Shown here: positions 23,472-33,191 of the stretch, in pieces
How the letters are laid out: every line of letters starts with the position of its first letter
Numbering within the stretch: the first letter of the stretch is position 1
Assembly: GCF_026559675.1 (NCBI RefSeq)
Contig: NZ_CP092891.1
Location: 3,224,001 to 3,288,000 of the forward strand
Reading direction: 5' to 3'
Length of the DNA stretch: 64,000 nucleotides
Source of the DNA: Microbacterium oxydans
GTDB taxonomy: Bacteria; Actinomycetota; Actinomycetes; Actinomycetales; Microbacteriaceae
Translations under genes and position numbers: made by a program
The notes under the pieces: model-generated
Told to the model about the DNA's origin: nothing
The model's input: only the letters and a program-made list of their open reading frames with translations
The model's database searches: none

Positions 23472-24434
23472 CTACGCGCGCGGCGCCGCCGTCGAAGCCC
23501 GCACGATCAGCTGCGAGGCGAGCGTCGCGACCTCGCCGACGACGACACCCGAGATCGACTGCAGCAGCAGATCCACACCCAGGGCACCGCTGCGTTCGAT
23601 CGGCATCTGCACGGTCGTCAGACCCGGCGTGACCGCACCGGCGAGGTCGATGTCGTCGATGCCGACGATGCTGACGTCGTCGGGGCAGGTGCGCCCGAGC
23701 TCGAGCATCCCGGCCTCCAGGCCGATCGCGACGAGGTCGTTGTAGGCGACGACGGCGGTCGCCCCGCTGGCTGCGGCGAGCGCGGCCGCGGCACGCCCGC
23801 CCTGGATCGAGGCCGCGTGGTGGCTCAGCCGGGTGAGACGGATGCCGTGGCGCTCGCACGCCGAGGCGATGGTGTCGAAACGGCGCGCATCGGCCCAGGA
23901 TCCGAGCGGACCGGAGGCGTAGGCGATGTGCTGATGCCCGAGGGCGACGAGGTGCTCGATCGCCTGCGCCGGCCCGTGCTCGGCATCCATGAGCACACAG
24001 GGGACGCCGTCGATCTGCCGGTTCACGACGACCGCGGGGGTGCCGCCGATCAGGGCGATCACCTCTTCGTCGGGCAGTCGCGGAGAGCACAGCAGCATGC
24101 CGTCGAGCTTGCGGCCCTGCTCGATCTGCTCCCGCTCGCGCCGCAGATCCTCATCGGCGTCGAACAGCACGATGCGGTGACGGCCGTGCCACGCCTGCCC
24201 CTGAATCGCCTTGAGCAGCTTGCCGTAGACGGGGTTCGCCACGTCGGGCACCATCACGCCGATGGTGCGCGTGGCGGTGCCGGCCTGCGGGTTCGCGTAT
24301 CCCAGGTCGGCCGCGGCTTCGAGCACGCGTTCGCGGGTGGTCGGCGCGAGGCGGTCGGGCTCACCGAAGGCACGGGATGCGGTGGCGATGGACACGCCTG
24401 CCCGCTTCGCCACGTCCGTCAATGTCGCTGCCAC
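23472..24434 (-). CDS. LacI-family repressor of the sugar-acid locus
   Basis: 320 residues from GTG 24434, which has GGAAGG at the right distance; the frame is open further 5' but not LacI-like. HTH and hinge: LTDVAKRAGVSIATASRAF, then DLGYANPQAG. The effector domain begins TIGVMVPDVANPVYGKLL and has GIDDIDLAGAVTPGLTTVQMP near the end. It is divergent from the fructuronate reductase operon; the 90-bp gap contains the palindrome TTGTACAA. Presumably derepressed by a hexonate/hexuronate intermediate. Confidence 0.93.
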   Translation of the reverse strand: MAATLTDVAKRAGVSIATASRAFGEPDRLAPTTRERVLEAAADLGYANPQAGTATRTIGVMVPDVANPVYGKLLKAIQGQAWHGRHRIVLFDADEDLRREREQIEQGRKLDGMLLCSPRLPDEEVIALIGGTPAVVVNRQIDGVPCVLMDAEHGPAQAIEHLVALGHQHIAYASGPLGSWADARRFDTIASACERHGIRLTRLSHHAASIQGGRAAAALAAASGATAVVAYNDLVAIGLEAGMLELGRTCPDDVSIVGIDDIDLAGAVTPGLTTVQMPIERSGALGVDLLLQSISGVVVGEVATLASQLIVRASTAAPRA

Positions 24435-24489
24435 GTTCGCCTTCCGCTTCGCCGCAATCCTAGAGCACGATGCCCGACATGAAAGCGGG

Positions 24490-24516
24490 TTGACAAGTTT
24501 GTACAACTCATACACA
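24490..24516 (+). promoter_or_regulatory. Promoter with internal palindrome upstream of the sugar-acid operon
   Basis: TTGACA (24490-24495) is a consensus -35; TACACA at 24511-24516 is a possible -10 (15-bp spacing). The spacer contains TTGTACAA (24499-24506), an 8-bp perfect palindrome inside the imperfect AGTTTGTACAACT, well placed for a repressor to block RNA polymerase. Confidence 0.55.
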
Positions 24517-24525
24517 CTGCTTTAC

Positions 24526-26046
24526 ATGACGATCAACGCCGATCTCCGGATCCTGGCCCGCGCCACCCCCGCGACCACCGCTCCGCTGGTCTCCCCCGCA
24601 GGCGCCGGCATCCTGCACCTCGGCCTGGGCAGCTTCCACCGTGCGCACCAGGCGATGTACACCGCCGCGGCGATGCAGCGCGACGGCGGCGACTGGGGCA
24701 TCATCGGCGTCGCCTCCCGCTCGCGCACCGTCGTCGACGCGATGCACGCCCAGGACCTCCTCTACTCGGTCGCCACGATCTCCCCCGCCGGCACCTCGCT
24801 CGCGATCCCGGGCGTCCACACCGATGCGTTCGTCGGCGCCGCCCAGCCCGAGCGCGTGGTCGCGCACATCGCCGACGCGAGCATCCGCATCGTCACCCTC
24901 ACCGTGACCGAGAACGGCTACAGCTACTCCCCCGCCACCGAGCACCTCGACCTGGACGACCCGACGGTGCGCGCCGACCTGCAGGGCGGAGCCCCGCACT
25001 CGACCATCGGCCAGCTCGCCCGCGGCCTCCAGGCCCGTGCAGCCGCCGGCGGCGAACCCCTCTCCGTGCTCAGCTGCGACAACCTCGCCGCCAACGGCAA
25101 GCACACCGAGAAGCTGGTCCGCGAGTTCCTGCAAGCGCTGCCCTCCGGCGAAGCCTCCGAGGCCCTCGCGTTCCTCGACCGCGCCGTGACCTTCCCCTCG
25201 AGCATGGTCGACCGCATCGTCCCCTCGACCACGGCGCAGCTGCGCGACGAGGTCGCGACCCTGCTCGGCGCGCAGGACGCGATCCCCGTCCCCGGCGAGC
25301 CCTTCACCATGTGGGCCATCGAAGACCGCTTCGCCGGCGGCCGCCCCGCATGGGAGGCCGGCGGCGCGGTGTTCACCGACGAGGTCGGTCGCTACGAGCA
25401 GATGAAGGTGCGCCTGCTCAACGGCACCCACTCCCTCATCGCCTACCTCGGCGCCCTCCGCGGCGTCGGCACGATCCCCGAGGCCATCGGGAGCGAGCGG
25501 ATCGCGGATGCCGCGCGCGCCGTCATGCGCGCCGAGTACGAGCCCTCGGTCGAGGTGCCCACGGGCGTCGACATCCGCGCCTACGAGACGGAGCTGTTCG
25601 AACGCTGGGGCAACAGCGCCCTCGGCCACCGCACCAGCCAGGTCGGCTCCGACGGCTCGGTCAAGCTGCGCCAGCGCATCCCCGAGCCGGCTCTCCTGGC
25701 CCTCGGCGATGGGCGCATGCCGCACCTCATCGCCCTCACCGTCGCCGGGTACCTCTCCTGCCTCGCTCCGCTCGACGGGTTCGACCCCGGCGCGCACGCG
25801 GCCACGATGACCGACCCGGCCCGCGACCGTCTCGCGAGCCTCGCAGCGACCGCCCGCGACGGCTCCCGACTGGCCCGAGGGGTCATCGGCGAGTTGCGCC
25901 TCTTCGGCGCCGAGCTCGCACACGAAGACGCCTTCATCGACCGGGTCGGCGAGCTGGTCGACACGATCCGCCGTCACGGCGTCGACGCCGCGATCTCGGA
26001 TGCCCTCTCCGCCACCCCCACCACCACGAAGGAGGGACGACGATGA
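24526..26046 (+). CDS. Mannitol dehydrogenase family protein, probable fructuronate reductase
   Basis: 506 residues from ATG 24526. Long-chain mannitol dehydrogenase fold: N-terminal Rossmann start GILHLGLGSFHRAHQA, middle CDNLAANGKHTEKL and FPSSMVDRIVPST, C-terminal KVRLLNGTHSLIAYLG with the catalytic Lys/Asn/His. The family includes mannitol 2-dehydrogenase, tagaturonate reductase and fructuronate reductase. Context (mannonate dehydratase, 5-dehydrogenase) favours D-fructuronate to D-mannonate. The stop overlaps the next start (ATGA). Confidence 0.85.
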   Translation: MTINADLRILARATPATTAPLVSPAGAGILHLGLGSFHRAHQAMYTAAAMQRDGGDWGIIGVASRSRTVVDAMHAQDLLYSVATISPAGTSLAIPGVHTDAFVGAAQPERVVAHIADASIRIVTLTVTENGYSYSPATEHLDLDDPTVRADLQGGAPHSTIGQLARGLQARAAAGGEPLSVLSCDNLAANGKHTEKLVREFLQALPSGEASEALAFLDRAVTFPSSMVDRIVPSTTAQLRDEVATLLGAQDAIPVPGEPFTMWAIEDRFAGGRPAWEAGGAVFTDEVGRYEQMKVRLLNGTHSLIAYLGALRGVGTIPEAIGSERIADAARAVMRAEYEPSVEVPTGVDIRAYETELFERWGNSALGHRTSQVGSDGSVKLRQRIPEPALLALGDGRMPHLIALTVAGYLSCLAPLDGFDPGAHAATMTDPARDRLASLAATARDGSRLARGVIGELRLFGAELAHEDAFIDRVGELVDTIRRHGVDAAISDALSATPTTTKEGRR

Positions 26047-27047
26047 AGTCGCTCGTCATCCACGGCAAGGAAGACATCCGCTGGGAGGACCGGGATGCCC
26101 CGGAGCCTCGCGAGGGCGAGGTGCGCCTGCGGGTCGCCTTCGTCGGCATCTGCGGATCCGACCTGCACTACTACTTCCACGGCGCCAACGGCGAGTACAC
26201 GATCCGCGAGCCCCTGGTCCCCGGCCATGAGCTCTCCGGGGTCGTCGACCTCGACCCGTCCGGCCGCCTCGCACCCGGCACGCCCGTCACGGTGCACCCG
26301 GCACGGTACGGCGTCTCGGTTCCCGGCCTGGAGGAGCGCCCGCACCTGCGCCCCGGCGGCGACTACCTCGGCAGCGCCGCAGCGAACCCGCACCGTCAGG
26401 GCGGAGCCTCCGAGCTGCTGATCGTCGAGGACCACATGATCCGCGTGCTGCCCGAGGGCCTTCCCCTGGAGCGCGCCGCCCTCGCCGAGCCGCTGGCCGT
26501 CGCCCTGCACGCCGTGAGCCTGGCGGGTGACATCACCGGCCGACGTGTGCTCGTGATCGGCGCCGGTCCCATCGGCCTCCTCGTCGTCGCGGCCGCCGTG
26601 CATGCGGGCGCCGCGGTCGTCGGAGCGAGCGATGTGCGCCCCGAGCCGCTCGACCGTGCCCGGTCTCTCGGAGCATCCGAGCTCGCCCTCGTCGGTCGCG
26701 ACACCATCGAGAACGAGTCGTACGACGTGGTGTTCGAATGCTCCGGCGTCGGCGTCGCCCTCACGCAGGCCGTCCGTGCCGCGCGCCGCACCGGCACGAT
26801 CGTCCAGGTCGGAATGCTGCCGAACACCGACACCGGGGTGAACCTCGCCCCGATGCTGGCGAAGGAGCTCACGATCCGCGGTGCCTTCCGCTTCTCCACC
26901 GAGATCGATGACGCGGTGCGGATGCTCGCCGAGTCCGACGCCCTCGACCCGGTCATCTCGCACGTCATCCCGGCCTCCGATGCGGTCCGGGCGTTCGACG
27001 TGGCCCGCGACTCCTCCGCCTCCGCGAAGGTCCTCCTGTCCCTCTGA
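26043..27047 (+). CDS. Zinc-type alcohol dehydrogenase, L-idonate/L-gulonate 5-dehydrogenase-like
   Basis: 334 residues. Catalytic zinc site GICGSDLHYY and PGHELSGVV; Rossmann motif VLVIGAGPIGLLV. The structural-zinc lobe, normally with four cysteines, is replaced by HPARYGVSVPGLEERPHLRPGG, so no structural zinc can be bound there. The PGGDYLGSAAANPHRQGG segment is close to that of idonate 5-dehydrogenases. It would oxidise L-idonate to 5-ketogluconate, or L-gulonate to D-fructuronate. The latter feeds directly into the upstream enzyme and is favoured. Confidence 0.82.
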   Translation: MKSLVIHGKEDIRWEDRDAPEPREGEVRLRVAFVGICGSDLHYYFHGANGEYTIREPLVPGHELSGVVDLDPSGRLAPGTPVTVHPARYGVSVPGLEERPHLRPGGDYLGSAAANPHRQGGASELLIVEDHMIRVLPEGLPLERAALAEPLAVALHAVSLAGDITGRRVLVIGAGPIGLLVVAAAVHAGAAVVGASDVRPEPLDRARSLGASELALVGRDTIENESYDVVFECSGVGVALTQAVRAARRTGTIVQVGMLPNTDTGVNLAPMLAKELTIRGAFRFSTEIDDAVRMLAESDALDPVISHVIPASDAVRAFDVARDSSASAKVLLSL

Positions 27048-27120
27048 CCTCTGTCATCCCCGACACCGAAACGCACTGCCCGCGCTCCCCCGCGCACGAC
27101 ACTTACGAAGGAGTAAACCG

Positions 27121-28521
27121 ATGAGCAGTTCCTCAGTTCCCGGCGTGGATGCGCCCGCCCCGCCGCCCACGGCCAAGCGCTCGATGGGCGACCTGGTCCG
27201 CGCCGCCGTCTCCGGCTGGCTCGGCACCGCCCTGGAGTTCATGGACTTCCAGCTGTACTCGCTGGCCGCCGCCCTCGTCTTCAGCCAGCTGTTCTTCGCC
27301 GGCGAAGACCCCGGTATGGCCGTCGTCCTCGCCATGGCCACCTACGGCGTCGGCTACATCGCCCGCCCGGTCGGCGCTTTCGTGTTCGCCCGCATCGGCG
27401 ACCGCGTCGGCCGCCGCAAGGTGCTGTTCTACACGATCCTGCTGATGGGCGCCGCGACCACGCTGATCGGCTTCCTGCCCACGTATGAGCAGGTCGGCAT
27501 CCTCGCCCCGATCCTCCTCGTGATCCTGCGCCTCGCCCAGGGCTTCGGCGCCGGCGCCGAGATCTCGGGCGCAGGCGTCATGCTCTCCGAGTACGCCCCC
27601 GCCAACCGCCGCGGCGTCATCGCCTCGCTGGTCGCGCTGGGCACCAACTGCGGCACGCTGTTCGCCTCGGCGATCTGGGCACTGCTGCTCGCGGTCATGC
27701 TCGAGAGCGACGTGATCGAGTGGGGCTGGCGCATCCCGTTCATCGGCAGCGCGGTCATCATGCTCTTCGCCCTGTGGGTGCGGTTCAACCTCAAGGAGAG
27801 CCCGGTCTTCGAGGAGCGCACCGACGTCGTCGACGGCAAGGCGCTCTCCCGCGACGAGATGGTCAAGCTCGCCACCGAGACCAACGACATCCGCACGCTG
27901 GAGTCGCTCGACCGCAAGCCGATCAAGGCCGTCATCGTGTCGTTCTTCCTGCGCTTCGGCCAGGCGGGCAACTCGGGCCTCGTGCAGACGTACCTGATCT
28001 CGTTCATCACGATCACCCTCGCGATGTCGAAGGAGGTCGGCCCCGAGGTCGTCATCGTCTCGTCGCTCCTCGGGTTCCTCACGATCCCGCTCGTCGGCTT
28101 CCTCGGCGACCGCTTCGGCCGCCGCCGGATGTACATCATCATGACCGCGCTCTCGCTGCTGCTGATCGTGCCGACCCTCCTCATGATCAACACCAAGGAG
28201 GTCGTCTGGATCTTCGTCGGCTACGCGCTGATCCACAACATCTCGGTGCTCGGCCTCGCGTCGATGGAGAACATCTCGATCCCGGAGATCTTCGGCGCCC
28301 GCAACCGGTACACGCTCACCGCCATGGTGCGCGAGATCGCGGCGATCATCGCCACCGGCGTCGGCCCGATCGTGGCCGCCGCCTGGGTCTCGGCCGCGAC
28401 CGGCAGCATCCTCCCGGTCATGATCCTGATGGGCATCTTCACCGCCTCGGCGCTCGTCGCCGCGATCGTGGCCCCGGAGTGGACGGGACGCGATCTCACC
28501 GATCCGCGTCCGGCCATGTGA
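27121..28521 (+). CDS. MFS transporter, metabolite:H+ symporter (MHS) type
   Basis: 466 residues, ATG with AAGGAG upstream. MHS hallmarks are an N-terminus reading SGWLGTALEFMDFQLYS, the loop 2-3 motif GRIGDRVGRRKV-like (ARIGDRVGRRK), RLAQGFGAGAEISGAGVMLSEYAP in TM4-5, and a second GDRFGRRRMY. Twelve hydrophobic segments are visible. MHS proteins import organic acids with protons. Position inside the hexonate operon suggests uptake of the sugar acid catabolised by the neighbouring enzymes. Confidence 0.9.
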   Translation: MSSSSVPGVDAPAPPPTAKRSMGDLVRAAVSGWLGTALEFMDFQLYSLAAALVFSQLFFAGEDPGMAVVLAMATYGVGYIARPVGAFVFARIGDRVGRRKVLFYTILLMGAATTLIGFLPTYEQVGILAPILLVILRLAQGFGAGAEISGAGVMLSEYAPANRRGVIASLVALGTNCGTLFASAIWALLLAVMLESDVIEWGWRIPFIGSAVIMLFALWVRFNLKESPVFEERTDVVDGKALSRDEMVKLATETNDIRTLESLDRKPIKAVIVSFFLRFGQAGNSGLVQTYLISFITITLAMSKEVGPEVVIVSSLLGFLTIPLVGFLGDRFGRRRMYIIMTALSLLLIVPTLLMINTKEVVWIFVGYALIHNISVLGLASMENISIPEIFGARNRYTLTAMVREIAAIIATGVGPIVAAAWVSAATGSILPVMILMGIFTASALVAAIVAPEWTGRDLTDPRPAM

Positions 28522-28541
28522 CCGCCGCCTGACCGACCCCC

Positions 28542-28571
28542 TGGGGCGGCCGCGCGACCGCGGCCGCCCCA
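28542..28571. terminator. 13-bp hairpin between transporter and mannonate dehydratase genes
   Basis: TGGGGCGGCCGCG (28542-28554) and 28559-28571 pair exactly with a CGAC loop and no T-run. It may partially terminate or stabilise the mRNA within the operon. Confidence 0.5.
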
Positions 28572-28595
28572 CCACATCACAACGAGGAAAACGAC

Positions 28596-29822
28596 ATGAC
28601 CATCGAGCTCGTCGACGTCAACATCACCAGCCCCGGACGCAACTTCGTCACGCTCAAGATCACGACCTCCGACGGCATCGTCGGCTGGGGGGACGCGACC
28701 CTGAACGGCCGCGAGCTCGCCGTCGCCTCCTACCTCGCCGACCACGTCGCCTCCACCCTGATCGGCCGCGACGAGGACCGGATCGAGGACACCTGGCAGT
28801 ACCTCTACCGTGGACCGTACTGGCGCCGCGGGCCGGTCACCATGGCAGCCATCGCCGCGGTCGACATGGCGCTGTGGGACATCAAGGCCAAGAAGGCCGG
28901 GATGCCGCTCTACCAGCTGCTCGGCGGCGCGAGCCGCGAGGGCGTCCGTGTCTACGCGCACGCCTCCGGCACCGACTACGCCGCCCTCAAGAACGCGATC
29001 ACCGGATACGAGGAGCTCGGCTACACGGCCGTCCGCGTGCAGACCGGCGTGCCCGGCCTCGGCCAGATCTACGGCGTCTCGTCGACCGGACCCGGCGTGC
29101 GCTACGACTACGAGCCCGCCAAGCGCTCGGGTGACCGCCCCAGCGAGGAGCGCTGGGACACCCGCACCTACCTGAACCACATGCCCGGCGTGTTCGCGAA
29201 GATCCGCGAGGACTTCGGCACCGACCTGCGCATCCTCCACGACGGCCACCACCGGATGTCCCCGATCGAGGCCGCCCGGTTCGCGAAGGACATCGAGCCC
29301 TACGACCTGTTCTGGCTCGAGGACTGCACCCCGGGCGAAGACCAGTCGGCGCTGCGCCTCGTCCGCCAGCACTCCACCACACCGCTCGCGATCGGCGAGG
29401 TCTTCAACTCGGTGTTCGACTACCAGACGCTCATCACCGAGCGGCTGATCGACTACGTGCGCTCGGCCGTGACCCACACCGGCGGCATCACCGCGATGAA
29501 GAAGCTCCTCGACTTCGCCGCGATCTACGGCATCCGCTCCGGCATCCACGGACCGACGGACATCTCCCCGGTCGGCATGGCCGCGGCGCTGCACCTCGAC
29601 CTCGCGATCCACAACTTCGGCATCCAGGAGTACATGCCGCACAACGCCGAGACGCTCGAGGTGTTCCAGACGTCGTTCACGTTCGACAAGGGCTTCCTGC
29701 ACCCGGGTGACCAGCCCGGCCTCGGGGTCGAGCTCGACGAGACGGCCGCGGCCGGACACGAGTACACGAAGGCGTATCTGCCGGTGAACCGTCTGCTCGA
29801 CGGGACCGTGCACGACTGGTGA
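28596..29822 (+). CDS. manD: D-mannonate dehydratase, enolase superfamily (ManD/RspA)
   Basis: 408 residues, ATG with ACGAGGAAA upstream. The capping domain is N-terminal ([22 protein letters not shown]). The barrel carries [45 protein letters not shown] and [10 protein letters not shown], which are ManD family landmarks for metal ligands and acid/base residues. It dehydrates D-mannonate (some members also D-gluconate) to 2-keto-3-deoxygluconate. With the preceding genes it completes a route from L-gulonate or fructuronate; KDG kinase and aldolase are not in the window. Confidence 0.92.
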   Translation: MTIELVDVNITSPGRNFVTLKITTSDGIVGWGDATLNGRELAVASYLADHVASTLIGRDEDRIEDTWQYLYRGPYWRRGPVTMAAIAAVDMALWDIKAKKAGMPLYQLLGGASREGVRVYAHASGTDYAALKNAITGYEELGYTAVRVQTGVPGLGQIYGVSSTGPGVRYDYEPAKRSGDRPSEERWDTRTYLNHMPGVFAKIREDFGTDLRILHDGHHRMSPIEAARFAKDIEPYDLFWLEDCTPGEDQSALRLVRQHSTTPLAIGEVFNSVFDYQTLITERLIDYVRSAVTHTGGITAMKKLLDFAAIYGIRSGIHGPTDISPVGMAAALHLDLAIHNFGIQEYMPHNAETLEVFQTSFTFDKGFLHPGDQPGLGVELDETAAAGHEYTKAYLPVNRLLDGTVHDW

Positions 29823-29841
29823 CCGTCCCGCGCGGGTGCGG

Positions 29842-31530
29842 TCAGACCGTGCGGCCGTCTTCGAGCCGCACCACCCGGTCGACCGTGCCCGCGGGCGGCG
29901 CCACGTGCGAGATCAGCAGCACCGACTGCTCCCCCGCCGCTTCCAGCAGATCGCGCAGCAGCGCATCGGATGCATCCGGGTCGACCCCGGCCGTCGGCTC
30001 GTCGAGCACCAGCACCGGGAAGCCGCGCAGCAGCGCACGGGCCAGAGCGATGCGCTGAGCCTGACCGCCCGACACCAGCGCTCCCCGGTCGCCCACTCGT
30101 GCGTCGAGGCCGCCCCGCTCCTGCGTCCACTCCCCGAGTCCGACGCGGTCGAGCACGGCATACAGTTCGTCGTCGGTCGCCGTGTCACGGGCGAAGAGCA
30201 GGTTCTGGCGGATGTCCTCGTCGAACAGCTGCGGGGTCTGCTCGCACAGCCCGATGATCCGCCGGAGCGCCGGACCGGACAGCCCTGCGGCGTCGCGCCC
30301 GTCGATCCGGTACTCGCCCTCGACTCGCAGGAAGCCGACGAGTGCCGCCGCGAGCGAGCTCTTGCCCGCCCCGCTCGGCCCTGCCACCAGCACGCGCTCG
30401 CCGGGCCGCAGATCGAGGTCGACACCCTTCAGCGCCGGGGCGCCGCCCGGCCAGGTGGCGCGGACGCCGTGCAGCCGCACCGTGGGCGTGCCACCGATCT
30501 CGACATCCTCCCCCGCGTCCGGACGGAGCTCCTCGGGCATCCGCTCCGGCAGCACATCGACGATGCGCTCGGCGCTGGAGCGGACGCTGCGCCAGGATGC
30601 CGCGGCGATCGGCACCGCGCCGAAGATCTCGAACACCACCATCGGCACCAGCACTGCGACCGCGAGCCACGGACCGTCGACGGCTCCGGTGGCGAGGCCC
30701 GGCGCTGCCGCCGCGAGGGCCCAGACGGAAGCTGCTCCGGCGACAGCGGAGACCACGCCCGCGGCGACGGCCTGGGCGAGGGAGGCTCGGGAGACCACCC
30801 GGCGCAGCTCCGCGTCCGCGGCAGCGATCCGCGCACGCGCCTGCTCCTCGGCGCCGTAGGCCAGGAGCACGTCGAGGCTCCCGAAGTAGTCGACGAGCGC
30901 GGCGGAGAGATCGGCGCGGCGGGCGGACACGAGCGCCTCCGCGCGGGAGCCGAAGACCCAGCCCAGACCGATGGCGGCCGCGACGGCCACGATCAGGCAG
31001 ACGGCCAGGGTGAGGGCGGCCGGCGGCGACACGAACGCGATGAAGCCCACGGCCCCCACGGCGACGAGGGCCGCGACTCCGAGCGGCTGCACCACGCGCA
31101 GCGGCAGGTTCTGCAGGTTCTCGACGTCGTCCACGAGCGCGGCGAGGACCTTGCCGCGATCCGTGGCGCCGAGCCCGGCGGGAGAGAGCGGGGTCAGCCG
31201 GCGCACCATGTCGGCGCGGGTGGAGGCCAGTTGGCGGAGGGCCGCGTCGTGTCCGCTGAGGCGCTCCAGGTAGCGGGTGACCGCTCGGGTCACGGCGAAG
31301 AACCGCACCCCGACGACCGCGATCGACAGCGGCACCAGCGAGTCGACGATGGAGGCGCTCACGATGAGCCAGCCGCTGACCGCGAGCAGGCTCACGGCGG
31401 CACCGGCGGACAGCACGCCCCAGATCAGTCCGGGCAGGAATCGCCCGATCGGCGGCTGCGCGAGGCGGAGCACCTCCCGGATCCGCTGACGACGCGTCTC
31501 CCCGATCACCTGAGCGGGTCGAAGGGTCAT
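29842..31530 (-). CDS. cydC: Heterodimeric ABC exporter CydC
   Basis: 562 residues from ATG 31530, overlapping the cydD stop (ATGA). Six TM helices in the first 330 residues, then the ATPase domain: Walker A GPSGAGKSS, signature VSGGQAQRIALARAL, Walker B VLVLDEPTAGVD, switch LISHVA. CydDC exports cysteine/glutathione and is needed to assemble cytochrome bd. Last gene of the cydABDC operon, with its stop 20 bp from the convergent mannonate dehydratase stop. Confidence 0.94.
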   Translation of the reverse strand: MTLRPAQVIGETRRQRIREVLRLAQPPIGRFLPGLIWGVLSAGAAVSLLAVSGWLIVSASIVDSLVPLSIAVVGVRFFAVTRAVTRYLERLSGHDAALRQLASTRADMVRRLTPLSPAGLGATDRGKVLAALVDDVENLQNLPLRVVQPLGVAALVAVGAVGFIAFVSPPAALTLAVCLIVAVAAAIGLGWVFGSRAEALVSARRADLSAALVDYFGSLDVLLAYGAEEQARARIAAADAELRRVVSRASLAQAVAAGVVSAVAGAASVWALAAAAPGLATGAVDGPWLAVAVLVPMVVFEIFGAVPIAAASWRSVRSSAERIVDVLPERMPEELRPDAGEDVEIGGTPTVRLHGVRATWPGGAPALKGVDLDLRPGERVLVAGPSGAGKSSLAAALVGFLRVEGEYRIDGRDAAGLSGPALRRIIGLCEQTPQLFDEDIRQNLLFARDTATDDELYAVLDRVGLGEWTQERGGLDARVGDRGALVSGGQAQRIALARALLRGFPVLVLDEPTAGVDPDASDALLRDLLEAAGEQSVLLISHVAPPAGTVDRVVRLEDGRTV

Positions 31531-33191
31531 GCGCTCACCCCCAGCGCCACGATCCGATCGGCGATGTCGCGTGCCGTTCGGCGGTGGGACACGAGGAGGA
31601 TCGTCGCCCCGGCATCCGCCCTCGCGCGCAGCGAACCCCACAGCCGTTCCTCGGTCACGGGGTCGAGTGCACTCGACGGCTCATCGAGCGCGAGCACACG
31701 CCCGGGGTCGGCGGCGTGCCGGTAGAGGGCCCTGGCCACCGCGACCCGCTGCGCCTGCCCGCCCGACAGCCCGCTGCCCTGCACGCCGAGCTCGAGCGTG
31801 GGGTCGATGGTCTCGGCGCACGCGGCGTCGAGCGCGGCGCGGACACGGTCATCGTCGGGGGCCGGGTCGCCGAGCGCGACGTTCGCCGCGACGGTCCCGC
31901 GCGTGAGCCCCGGAGCCTGCCCGGCCCAGGCGAGCCAGTCGGCGGGCGAGAGCGCGCGCAGGTCCTGGCCGGCGAACACGGCCACTCCGTCGTGGTCGAC
32001 CGCGCCCCGCAGCGCCGCGAACAACGAGGACTTCCCCGATCCGCTCGGCCCCTCGATCAGGGTGATGCTCCCGGGCTCGGCGGTGAAGGACACGGGCGGC
32101 AGATCGCGCACGCGGAGCTCCTCGACAACGAGGGCCCGGTCGATCCCCGCGCGCATGCGCGGTTCCGGGGGCCCGTCGACGCCTCGCGCACGGAGAGGAC
32201 GGGTCTCGTCCCGCCCGCCGACGCCCTCGGCCGCCCGGGCGCGCTCTCCCGCGGCATCCAGCACGTCGAACACGTCCTCGGTCGCGGCGACCCCCTCGGC
32301 GGCCGCGTGGAACTGCACGCCCACCTGGCGGATCGGCAGGAACGCCTCGGGCGCGAGCAGCAGCACGAACAGCCCCACCTCGAGCGTCAGGTCGCCCGAC
32401 AGCAGCCGGAATCCCACGCCCACCGCGATCAGCGCCACCGCGAGCGAGGCCAGCAGCTCCATCGCGAAGCCCGAGAGGAACGAGTACCGCAGCACCTTCA
32501 TGGTCTCGCGTCGGTACTCGTCCGCCGTGACCTCGATACGGTCGGCCGCCCGGCGGTCCCGGCCGAACAGCCGCAGCGTCGACAGCCCCTGCACCGTATC
32601 GGCGAACCGGGCCGCGAGGTGCTGCAACGTCTGCCACTGCCGCTTCTGGACGGTGCGGGTCGCCATGCCGATCAGGATGAGGAACAGCGGGATGAGGGGC
32701 AGGGTGATGATCGCGGTGAGTCCGCTCGGCCAGTCCTGCCACCACATGACGGCGACGAGCACGGGCGTCGCGATCACGGTGAGCACGAGCTGCGGGATGT
32801 AGCGGGCGAAGTAGGCGTCGAGCGCCTCCAGTCCGTGGCCCGCGGTGACCGCCAGCGCCGTCTGATTCCGCTGCGCCAGCCAGCCCGGTCCGAGTCGCCC
32901 CACGGCGGCGATCAGGGCGGCGCGCAGCTGCATCCCGGTCTTCGCGGCGGCGCGGGTCCCCGCGGCGTCCGAGGCCGCGATCAGCAGTCCCCGCAGCAGC
33001 GCCGTCAGCAGGAGCCAGATGAGCGACGAGGTGACGTCACGGCCTGCGAGCGCCCCGGTGACGGCATCCGTCAGCAGCCAGGCGAACACGATGACGACGG
33101 CGGTCTGGACGACGCCGATCAACGCGGATGCCGCGAGGAACCCCCTCGCGGCACCCGCGTATCTCAGCAGTCTCGGGTCGACGGGTTTCAC
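31527..33191 (-). CDS. cydD: Heterodimeric ABC exporter CydD
   Basis: 554 residues from GTG 33191, overlapping the cydB stop (GTGA); the frame is open upstream antisense to the cydB reading but is not coding there. TM domain about 15-300, then ATPase with Walker A EGPSGSGKSS, signature LSGGQAQRVAVARAL and Walker B VLALDEPSSALD. An Arg-rich insert of about 40 residues (ERARAAEGVGGRDETRPLRA) links the two domains. Partner of CydC. Confidence 0.94.
   Translation of the reverse strand: MKPVDPRLLRYAGAARGFLAASALIGVVQTAVVIVFAWLLTDAVTGALAGRDVTSSLIWLLLTALLRGLLIAASDAAGTRAAAKTGMQLRAALIAAVGRLGPGWLAQRNQTALAVTAGHGLEALDAYFARYIPQLVLTVIATPVLVAVMWWQDWPSGLTAIITLPLIPLFLILIGMATRTVQKRQWQTLQHLAARFADTVQGLSTLRLFGRDRRAADRIEVTADEYRRETMKVLRYSFLSGFAMELLASLAVALIAVGVGFRLLSGDLTLEVGLFVLLLAPEAFLPIRQVGVQFHAAAEGVAATEDVFDVLDAAGERARAAEGVGGRDETRPLRARGVDGPPEPRMRAGIDRALVVEELRVRDLPPVSFTAEPGSITLIEGPSGSGKSSLFAALRGAVDHDGVAVFAGQDLRALSPADWLAWAGQAPGLTRGTVAANVALGDPAPDDDRVRAALDAACAETIDPTLELGVQGSGLSGGQAQRVAVARALYRHAADPGRVLALDEPSSALDPVTEERLWGSLRARADAGATILLVSHRRTARDIADRIVALGVSA

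Noticed and set aside
24508..28575. Two minus-strand frames of about 480-490 codons opposite the sugar-acid genes
   Set aside because: Gly/Asp/Arg/Val-repetitive shadows of well-supported genes on the + strand.
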